Origin: an uncultured Zetaproteobacteria bacterium
GTDB lineage: Bacteria; Pseudomonadota; Zetaproteobacteria; Mariprofundales; Mariprofundaceae
Direction of reading: 5' to 3'
Assembly (NCBI GenBank): GCA_947311795.1
Contig: CAMZLX010000105.1
Span: 1-12,215, forward strand
DNA length: 12,215 nucleotides
Shown: positions 1 to 5,378 of the stretch, one piece after another
How the letters are laid out: each line of letters begins with the position of its first letter
Numbering within the stretch: position 1 is the stretch's first letter
The notes under the pieces: generated by a model
Databases searched by the model: none
What the model was told of the DNA's origin: nothing
The model's input: the letters and a program-made list of their open reading frames with translations, nothing else
Position numbers and translations under genes: made by a program

Positions 1-117
1 GTTGAAGCAGACTTCACCAATGGTGTTGCCCATAGCGCCCAAACTTACCCCATGAAAAACACGCCCATCTGCCAGTGCTAGAAATGCAGGTGTAGGGGTA
101 GTGTTTGTATGACTCAT
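1..117 (-). CDS. carA: Carbamoyl-phosphate synthase small subunit, N-terminal part (partial)
   Basis: Only the first 39 codons are in the window; the gene continues past base 1. The minus-strand translation starts MSHTNTTPTPAFLALADGRV and continues FHGVSLGAMGNTIGEVCFN. It matches the conserved CarA opening (ALLALADGxxFxGxSxGAxGxxxGEVVFNT). CarA is the glutaminase subunit of carbamoyl-phosphate synthase: it releases ammonia from glutamine for CarB in the cytoplasm, feeding arginine and pyrimidine synthesis. The ATG at 117-115 is preceded by a GAGG Shine-Dalgarno at suitable spacing. The catalytic triad lies in the unseen C-terminal half. The gene is divergent from the torF-glnK-amt cluster. 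Identification rests on a short segment but the motif is distinctive. Confidence 0.85.
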   Translation of the reverse strand, partial: MSHTNTTPTPAFLALADGRVFHGVSLGAMGNTIGEVCFN

Positions 118-374
118 GGGTGAACCTCAGTGGATGTGTTTTTGGATGGGGCAAAGCTATGGTTTTGAAGTTCAACTGTCGATTGTTGATTTTACTGACG
201 CTTAGTGACTAAAATATAACCTTTACATGATTAAAATATAGGCATTATTAAAGTATAAAATGCTAATAGTATAAACATTTCAATGTTTTCTATATGGCAT
301 TTGATTTGCTTTAAGGTTCGTAAGCAAATAGTACATTCAATCATTTTGAATGAAAATTAAGGAGAGGAATAAAA
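118..374. other. Divergent intergenic region carA / torF1
   Basis: This 257-bp non-coding gap separates carA (minus) from torF1 (plus). It is AT-rich, with TAAAATATA-like runs around 210-275. It contains the sigma-54 promoter at 295-310 and the torF1 Shine-Dalgarno AAGGAGAGG at 359-367. I looked for an NtrC-type dyad (TGCACC-N-GGTGCA) and for an IHF site and saw no convincing copy. No strong sigma-70 promoter for carA could be assigned. Confidence 0.6.
295..310 (+). promoter_or_regulatory. Predicted sigma-54 (-24/-12) promoter of torF1-glnK1-amt1
   Basis: The sequence is TGGCAT-TTGAT-TTGCT, against the RpoN consensus TGGCAC-N5-TTGCW. The invariant GG (296-297) and GC (308-309) are separated by exactly 10 bases, and only the last base of the -24 hexamer differs. 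The transcription start would fall near 320, leaving a leader of about 55 nt before the torF1 ATG. RpoN control is usual for glnK-amt operons, which supports nitrogen-limitation control of this module through an NtrC-like activator. No activator site was identified. Confidence 0.75.
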
Positions 375-1022
375 ATGAATAATAAATTAAAAACATATGC
401 AATGACATTGATGCTGGGTATGGGTCTTGTGGGCGTAAGCGCTCCAGCTCAAGCTGGCGATGCGATTTCATTCTTCGCTGATATTGGCGCACAAAGCCAA
501 TACATTTGGCGTGGTGCGGCACAATCTGTAAACAATGACGTGGCTATTCAAGGTGACGTTGGTATTGAACATGAAAGCGGCGTTTCTGCGAATGTATGGT
601 TCTCAACAGGTGTTGATGTTGGTACAGGTAAAGAAACTGAATATGATATTACCATTGATTACTCAGGTGAAGCTGGCGACATTGGTTATTCTGTGGGTTA
701 TATTGCATACAAATACACGGATACTGCTTTGGAATTTAATGAATTTTATGGTGGTGTTTCTTTTGATATTGCATCATTAACTGCGTATTATGATTCAGAC
801 AATAAAAATCTTTATACTGAATTGGGTGTAGGTACAACCATTGCTGATATGTTTGATGCGTCATTTGCTTTTGGTGTGAATTCACCAGATGTAGGTAGCA
901 GCACGAACCATATCACTTTGGGTGTAAGTAAAGATTTCGATAATATCAATGTGAACGCAACGATTGGTAAAGCTGGTTCTGCTGATGCTGAATTTGCAGC
1001 AGGTATAAACTACGCATTTTAA
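375..1022 (+). CDS. TorF-family putative outer-membrane porin (copy 1)
   Basis: This 215-residue precursor has a Sec signal peptide: a basic N-terminus, a hydrophobic core at about residues 7-23, and cleavage after AQA (25-27). The mature part is rich in short amphipathic strands with Tyr, Gly and Phe. It carries the SQYIWRG block (41-47), followed by GDVGIEHESGVSANVWFSTG, characteristic of the TorF / gcw_chp (TIGR02001) family. It ends in Phe, as beta-barrels recognised by the BAM machinery do. By hand count the mature chain has about 27 Asp/Glu against 6 Lys/Arg. The ATG is preceded by AAGGAGAGG seven bases upstream. Family function is not firmly known. Position ahead of glnK-amt and a sigma-54 promoter suggest an outer-membrane channel for ammonium or another small cation, which is inference. 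Confidence 0.85.
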   Translation: MNNKLKTYAMTLMLGMGLVGVSAPAQAGDAISFFADIGAQSQYIWRGAAQSVNNDVAIQGDVGIEHESGVSANVWFSTGVDVGTGKETEYDITIDYSGEAGDIGYSVGYIAYKYTDTALEFNEFYGGVSFDIASLTAYYDSDNKNLYTELGVGTTIADMFDASFAFGVNSPDVGSSTNHITLGVSKDFDNINVNATIGKAGSADAEFAAGINYAF

Positions 1023-1030
1023 TACTTATG

Positions 1031-1053
1031 GGGAGCTTATGCTCCCTGTTTTT
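1031..1053 (+). terminator. Hairpin with T-rich tail between torF1 and glnK1
   Basis: GGGAGC (1031-1036), loop TTAT, GCTCCC (1041-1046), then TGTTTTTG. The 6-bp GC-rich stem with an interrupted T-tract looks like a rho-independent terminator, probably leaky. As it lies inside the apparent torF1-glnK1-amt1 operon, it may reduce glnK-amt transcripts relative to the porin, or stabilise the 3' end of the torF1 mRNA. Confidence 0.65.
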
Positions 1054-1092
1054 GTTTGTATAATATAGTAAATAATAAAACGGGAGGTAGTG

Positions 1093-1434
1093 ATGAAAAA
1101 AATTACTGCTGTTATCAAGCCATTCAAACTTGATGATGTTAAAGATGCATTGCTAGAGATTGGTGTTTCGGGCATGAGTGTTAGCGAAATTCGCGGACAT
1201 GGTCGCCAGAAAGGACACACTGAGCTTTATCGTGGTGCTGAATACAATGTGGACTTTGTGCCCAAAACTGAAATTTCAACTGTAGTCACTGCTGACCAAT
1301 TGGATGCTGTGATTGAAGCGATTTCAAAAGCTGCAAGCAGCGGAAAAATTGGCGATGGTAAAATCTTTGTGACCAATGTGGAGCGTGTTGTACGTATCCG
1401 TACTGGTGAAGAAGATTCCGACGCATTGAATTAA
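1093..1434 (+). CDS. glnK: P-II nitrogen regulatory protein (copy 1)
   Basis: This 113-residue P-II protein is near the family's usual length of about 112. It opens MKKITAVIKPFKLDDVKDAL. The T-loop has Gly37, Gln39, Lys40, Tyr51 (in RGAEY, the uridylylation site) and Lys58. The nucleotide-binding parts are GKIGDGKIFV (84-93) and RVVRIRTGEED (98-108), including Lys90, Arg101 and Arg103. P-II trimers sense ATP/ADP, 2-oxoglutarate and glutamine, and GlnK binds Amt to block ammonium uptake when nitrogen is plentiful. I chose the ATG at 1093 over an in-frame GTG at 1090 because family members start MK and GGGAGG (1082-1087) is well spaced from it. amt1 follows after 14 nt. The glnK symbol rests on amt linkage; glnB is possible on sequence alone. 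Confidence 0.95.
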   Translation: MKKITAVIKPFKLDDVKDALLEIGVSGMSVSEIRGHGRQKGHTELYRGAEYNVDFVPKTEISTVVTADQLDAVIEAISKAASSGKIGDGKIFVTNVERVVRIRTGEEDSDALN

Positions 1435-1448
1435 GGGGAGATTAAACA

Positions 1449-2726
1449 ATGGAACAATTATCGGGAGATATTCTCCAAACTAAATACGCACTCGACACCT
1501 TTTATTTCTTGGTGATGGGCGCATTCGTGATGTGGATGGCTGCAGGTTTTTCTATGCTTGAAGCTGGTCTTGTTCGCTCCAAGAACACGGCTGAAATTTT
1601 AACCAAAAACATCGTTCTTTATTCGATTGCATGTATTATGTACATGATTGTCGGTTATAATATTATGTATGGCGGTTCTGCAAGTGGTTACTTACCTGAT
1701 GCTTTGGCATTTGGTCTTGGTGGCGCAGCTGATGCTGATGCAGGTGCTGCGGCAGCTGTGTTGGCTGGTGGTGATGATGCACCATACTACTCTATGTTAT
1801 CCGACTTTTTCTTCCAGGTGGTTTTCGTGGCAACTGCAATGTCTATCGTATCGGGTGCTGTTGCTGAGCGCATGAAGCTTTGGGCTTTCTTCGCATTTGC
1901 AATTGTATTCACTGGATTTATTTACCCACTTCAAGGTATGTGGAAATGGGGCGGTGGTTTCCTAGATGCAGCAGGATTTAGCGATTTCGCGGGTTCTGGT
2001 GTGGTTCACATGGCAGGCGCATCTGCGGCATTAGCAGCAGTACTTCTTCTTGGTGCACGTAAAGGCAAATACAATAAAGATGGTTCTGTGAACGCTATTC
2101 CAGGCGCAAACCTTCCGATGGCAACATTGGGTACATTCATCCTTTGGTTGGGTTGGTTTGGTTTTAATGGCGGCTCTGAGCTTAAAGTCTCTGATGTGGC
2201 TGAAGCCAATGCAACAGCGATGGTGTTTGTGAATACCAACATGGCTGCGGCCGGTGGTGTTGTTGCAGCCCTTGTGTTCGCTCGACTTTGGTTTGGTAAA
2301 GCTGATTTGACCATGGCGCTTAACGGCGCACTTGCAGGTCTTGTTGCGATTACTGCAGAGCCACTGACACCTTCACCTGAAATGGCAACATTGATTGGTG
2401 CGATTGGTGGTTTGATTGTGGTTCCTTCTATTGTGTTCATGGATAGAATGTTCAAAATTGATGACCCAGTGGGCGCGATTTCTGTGCATGGTGTTGTGGG
2501 TATTTGGGGTCTGTTGGCAGTTGTTATCACCAACCCTGATGCAACACTTGGTGCACAGTTGATGGGGATTGGTACTATTTTTGTATTCGTATTCGCTTCA
2601 AGTTTCGTGGTTTGGTTGGCAGTGAAAGCATTGCTAGGCATCCGTGTTTCTGAAGAAGAAGAATACGAAGGCTTGGATGTTGGCGAATGTGGTGTGGATG
2701 CATACCCAGAGTTCGGCAGCAAATAA
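1449..2726 (+). CDS. amt: Ammonium transporter, Amt family (copy 1)
   Basis: This 425-residue polytopic inner-membrane protein (about 11 segments expected for the family) conducts ammonium. Against E. coli AmtB, the pore residues are present: twin histidines His187 (DFAGSGVVH) and His347 (SVHGVVG), Asp179, Phe-gate residues Phe126 and Phe239 (GWFGFN), and Ser243. The AGFSMLEAGLVRSKN block (32-46) is the Amt family start. The tail from about 397 (GIRVSEEEEYEGLDVGECGV) is the conserved cytoplasmic C-terminus that takes part in allosteric gating. There is an N-terminal extracytoplasmic stretch of about 15 residues, and a loop at about 88-112 rich in Gly, Ala and Asp is longer than in copy 2. The start is preceded by GGGGAG. 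Its partner is the P-II protein immediately upstream. Confidence 0.95.
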   Translation: MEQLSGDILQTKYALDTFYFLVMGAFVMWMAAGFSMLEAGLVRSKNTAEILTKNIVLYSIACIMYMIVGYNIMYGGSASGYLPDALAFGLGGAADADAGAAAAVLAGGDDAPYYSMLSDFFFQVVFVATAMSIVSGAVAERMKLWAFFAFAIVFTGFIYPLQGMWKWGGGFLDAAGFSDFAGSGVVHMAGASAALAAVLLLGARKGKYNKDGSVNAIPGANLPMATLGTFILWLGWFGFNGGSELKVSDVAEANATAMVFVNTNMAAAGGVVAALVFARLWFGKADLTMALNGALAGLVAITAEPLTPSPEMATLIGAIGGLIVVPSIVFMDRMFKIDDPVGAISVHGVVGIWGLLAVVITNPDATLGAQLMGIGTIFVFVFASSFVVWLAVKALLGIRVSEEEEYEGLDVGECGVDAYPEFGSK

Positions 2727-2817
2727 GCAAAGCGTTTGTTTGAGGCTTTATTAGTGACGAACTAATTTTTATTACCTTTCTATTTGCATGAATCGGTAAG
2801 GTCTCAGATAAGAGAAG

Positions 2818-2845
2818 GGCGGGTGAGAAATCACTCGCCTTTTTT
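2818..2845 (+). terminator. Rho-independent terminator after amt1
   Basis: GGCGGGTGA (2818-2826), loop GAAA, TCACTCGCC (2831-2839), followed by six T. The 9-bp stem has one G-T pair and a GNRA loop. A weaker AT-only hairpin with a T-run (ATTAGT-GACGA-ACTAAT, 2750-2770) lies upstream, closer to the amt1 stop. Together they should end the first module's transcript. Confidence 0.88.
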
Positions 2846-2937
2846 CATGTTCTTTTCATATTTCGCGATAAGGGTTACGTGAAAAATATTATGCTGCTTG
2901 TATTGTGGCGAGCATTCAAAGATAGATGGAGAAAGAG

Positions 2938-3627
2938 ATGTTTAATGAACTAAAGTATGGATTAAGTGCAGTGGCGATGGTGGGTGTTATGGCAGCCTCA
3001 GTACCTTCAGCACAAGCAGTGGACATGGAATCAATTTTTTCGGATACAGAGGTAACAAGCTCAAATATTGGTTTATACAGTCAGTATGTGTGGCGTGGGC
3101 AAAGGCAAGGTGCTGGTGCGATGTCAGTGCAGGGTGATGTGGGGATTGAACATGATAGTGGTGTTTCAGGTAATGTCTGGTTTGCGACTTTAGGCTCAGG
3201 CAATGTGACTGAATTTGATTTTACGATGGATTACTCCGCAGACCTTGGATTTATGGGTTATTCTGCGGGTGTTATTTTGTATCGCTACCATAACAGTGGA
3301 GCTTCCAATGCTACGGAACTGTATGTAGGGGCAAGCCATGAATTGGGTTCGGCAACAGCATATTATGATACCAACAGCAAAAATATTTGGATTGACTTGA
3401 GTTCAGGTGTGGAATTGGCTGAATTTAGCGTTGAGGGTACGTTGTCATACGCTATACCTGACGTTGGAAGTAATGAATTTGTAAACTTGGCAGTGGGCGT
3501 AAGCCAAGAAATTGAAGTGGATGATGTGATTCTTTCACCATCATTTAGCTACAACTATCACATGGGTGCATGGGACACGGTTGCTACCCCTGATGCATTG
3601 GTTTTTGCGATTAATGTAGAGTACTAA
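2938..3627 (+). CDS. TorF-family putative outer-membrane porin (copy 2)
   Basis: This 229-residue precursor has a signal peptide (MFNELKYGLSAVAMVGVM, cleavage after AQA at 25-27). Its mature barrel shares with copy 1 the SQYVWRG block (48-54), GDVGIEHDSGVSGNVWFAT and alternating strand patterns. It ends in Tyr, consistent with outer-membrane barrel assembly. The mature chain is again strongly acidic (about 27 Asp/Glu to 4 Lys/Arg by hand count). An in-frame ATG at 2926 would add MEKE. I prefer 2938 because GGAGA (2928-2932) lies 5 nt before it, while 2926 has no Shine-Dalgarno. It has its own terminator, so it is probably a separate transcript from glnK2-amt2; I could not assign its promoter. 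Substrate is unknown; context suggests ammonium or another small nitrogen compound. Confidence 0.85.
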   Translation: MFNELKYGLSAVAMVGVMAASVPSAQAVDMESIFSDTEVTSSNIGLYSQYVWRGQRQGAGAMSVQGDVGIEHDSGVSGNVWFATLGSGNVTEFDFTMDYSADLGFMGYSAGVILYRYHNSGASNATELYVGASHELGSATAYYDTNSKNIWIDLSSGVELAEFSVEGTLSYAIPDVGSNEFVNLAVGVSQEIEVDDVILSPSFSYNYHMGAWDTVATPDALVFAINVEY

Positions 3628-3648
3628 GTTTTAAACAACGTATTTTGA

Positions 3649-3678
3649 GGGTGGATGTTTCGACATTCACCCTTTTTT
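3649..3678 (+). terminator. Rho-independent terminator after torF2
   Basis: GGGTGGATGT (3649-3658), loop TTCG, ACATTCACCC (3663-3672), then six T. The 10-bp stem has one G-T pair and is capped by a stable UUCG tetraloop. It separates torF2 from glnK2. Confidence 0.92.
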
Positions 3679-3722
3679 GTGCCTAAAACATAGAGTGCTA
3701 ACTTTGCATTACGTTTTCTTAA

Positions 3723-3738
3723 TGGTTAAAGTCCTGCC
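3723..3738 (+). promoter_or_regulatory. Possible sigma-54 promoter of glnK2-amt2
   Basis: TGGTTA-AAGTC-CTGCC keeps the invariant GG (3724-3725) and GC (3736-3737) with the correct 10-base gap, but the rest of both elements is degenerate. A start near 3749 would leave a leader of about 33 nt before the glnK2 ATG. It lies just after the torF2 terminator, where a promoter for glnK2-amt2 is needed. Weaker than the site at 295-310. Confidence 0.4.
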
Positions 3739-3781
3739 TTCATGCAAATAAAAAATGCGAGAAGTATATGGAGGGGTAATG

Positions 3782-4123
3782 ATGAAACAAGTCACAGCAG
3801 TGATTAAACCGTTTAAACTTGATGATGTAAAAGACGCGCTACTAGAGATTGGTGTGTCAGGGATGAGTGTTACAGAAATCCGAGGTCATGGTCGTCAAAA
3901 AGGACATACAGAACTTTACCGTGGCGCAGAATACAATGTTGATTTTGTGCCCAAAACAAGCCTTTCAACTGTGGTCAAGGAAGACCAAGTGGATGCGGTG
4001 ATTGAAGCCATTATTGGTGCAGCAGGCACAGGTAAGATTGGCGATGGTAAAATTTTTGTGACCAATGTTGAGCGTGTTGTTCGTATCCGTACGGGTGAAG
4101 AAGACGCTGATGCATTAAGTTAA
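3782..4123 (+). CDS. glnK: P-II nitrogen regulatory protein (copy 2)
   Basis: This is a second 113-residue P-II protein, differing from copy 1 at 14 positions (about 88% identical by hand alignment). It keeps Gly37, Gln39, Lys40, Tyr51, Lys58, the GKIGDGKIFV loop and RVVRIRTGEED. Differences cluster at the extreme N-terminus, at 60-70 and at 78-83, outside the T-loop tip. I chose ATG 3782 because GGAGGGG (3770-3776) is 5 nt upstream and the protein then starts MKQVTAVIKPF. The adjacent ATG at 3779 is too close to the Shine-Dalgarno, and the ATG at 3755 adds nine residues without family support. amt2 follows after 11 nt, so this is the likely partner of the second transporter. Mixed trimers with copy 1 are possible. 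Confidence 0.94.
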   Translation: MKQVTAVIKPFKLDDVKDALLEIGVSGMSVTEIRGHGRQKGHTELYRGAEYNVDFVPKTSLSTVVKEDQVDAVIEAIIGAAGTGKIGDGKIFVTNVERVVRIRTGEEDADALS

Positions 4124-4134
4124 GGAGAATCATC

Positions 4135-5331
4135 ATGGATGTATTTTTCTTAACCATGGGTGCTGCGATGGTGCTTGCGATGCACGCAGGTTTTGCTTTT
4201 TTAGAAGTGGGTACTGTGCGCAAAAAGAATCAAGTCAATGCGCTTATTCGTGTGATTACAGACTTTGGTTTTTCAACCATTGCTTATTTCTTTATCGGTT
4301 TCTGGGTGGCTTATGATATTAATTTTTTTGCCCCTGTTGCAGAATTAAATGTGATGGAAGGGGGAACCCATGGTTATAAGATGGTTCATTTCTTCTTTTT
4401 ATTAACCTTTGCGGCTGCGATTCCTGCGATTATATCTGGTGGTATTACGGAGCGGGTTCGCTTTTGGCCGAATGTGGTGGCAACTGTGCTTTTGGTTGGC
4501 CTTATTTACCCGCTTTATGAAGGTATGATTTGGAATGGAAACTTTGGTTTTCAAGATTGGTTGTCTGCCAATTTTGGTGCTGAATTTCATGATTTCGCAG
4601 GTTCAGTGGTGGTACATGCTATGGGTGGATTCTTAGCTTTGGGTGCGGTGTTAACCTTGGGCGCGCGTTTGGGTCGCTACACCAACACAGGCAAAGTGAA
4701 TGCAATCCTTCCGTCCAATATTCCATTTTTAGCTTTGGGTTCTTGGGTATTATGTGTGGGCTGGTTTGGATTTAATGTGATGAGTGCGGGCACGGCAGAT
4801 GGTGCATCAGGGCTTGTGGCGATGAACTCATTGCTCGCCATGGTGGGTGGATTGATTGCGGCATTGATTGCAGGTAAGAATGACCCAGGATTTGTCCATA
4901 ATGGTGCACTTGCAGGTTTGGTCGCGGTATGTGCTGGTTCAGATATTATGCATCCGCTTGGCGCATTGTTTGTGGGTGTGGTTGCCGGTGTTTTGTTTGT
5001 GTATGTGTTTGAGCTTCTGCAAAACAAACTTCGTATTGATGATGTGCTTGGTGTTGTTCCTTTGCATGGTGTTTGCGGTGCGTGGGGTGGTATTGCCGCA
5101 GGCATTTTTGGCAGCACATCTTTGGGTGGTGCTGGTGGCGTTACATTTATGGCGCAATTGGTCGGCACCTTAGCGGGCGTTGCGATAGCTATCATCGCAG
5201 GTTTTGCGGTTTATATGGGTATTAAAGCGACCTTAGGCATCCGTTTGTCGGAAGAAGATGAACATATGGGTGCGGATTTAGCGATTCATCAAATCAGCGC
5301 TAACCCAGAAGAAGATATGCAAACCCATTAA
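4135..5331 (+). CDS. amt: Ammonium transporter, Amt family (copy 2, different subtype)
   Basis: This 398-residue inner-membrane ammonium channel starts directly with its first membrane segment, without the N-terminal extension of copy 1. Pore residues are conserved: His161 (DFAGSVVVH), His311 (PLHGVCGAWG), Asp153, Phe92 and Phe213 as Phe gate (GWFGFN), and Ser217. Early blocks read HAGFAFLEVGTVRKKN (17-32) instead of the AGFSMLEAGLVRSKN of copy 1. The tail from 368 (GIRLSEEDEHMGADLAIHQI) also differs, so it belongs to another Amt clade. AAGGAGA (4122-4128) precedes the ATG. A diverged Amt beside a second P-II suggests different affinity or gating; that is inference. Confidence 0.95.
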   Translation: MDVFFLTMGAAMVLAMHAGFAFLEVGTVRKKNQVNALIRVITDFGFSTIAYFFIGFWVAYDINFFAPVAELNVMEGGTHGYKMVHFFFLLTFAAAIPAIISGGITERVRFWPNVVATVLLVGLIYPLYEGMIWNGNFGFQDWLSANFGAEFHDFAGSVVVHAMGGFLALGAVLTLGARLGRYTNTGKVNAILPSNIPFLALGSWVLCVGWFGFNVMSAGTADGASGLVAMNSLLAMVGGLIAALIAGKNDPGFVHNGALAGLVAVCAGSDIMHPLGALFVGVVAGVLFVYVFELLQNKLRIDDVLGVVPLHGVCGAWGGIAAGIFGSTSLGGAGGVTFMAQLVGTLAGVAIAIIAGFAVYMGIKATLGIRLSEEDEHMGADLAIHQISANPEEDMQTH

Positions 5332-5352
5332 AGTTTGTATTGAAGAGAAAAG

Positions 5353-5378
5353 GGTGTGGTCATTCCACACCTTTTTTT
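5353..5378. terminator. Probable bidirectional terminator, amt2 / AsmA-like gene
   Basis: GGTGTGG (5353-5359), loop TCATT, CCACACC (5365-5371), then seven T on the plus strand. On the minus strand the same hairpin is followed by CTTTTCTCTT. It lies between converging genes, and its T-tract overlaps the TAA of the AsmA-like gene (5379-5377). It should serve amt2 strongly and the minus-strand operon more weakly. Confidence 0.85.

Noticed and set aside
2006..2722. Minus-strand open frame of 238 codons opposite amt1
   Set aside because: It is a shadow of the conserved Amt coding frame with low-complexity Pro/Thr/Ala content and no ribosome binding site.
3691..3706. AGTGCTAACTTTGCA considered as a second sigma-54 site before glnK2
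   Set aside because: The -12 half is good, but the invariant GG of the -24 element is AG; the site at 3723-3738 keeps both dinucleotides.
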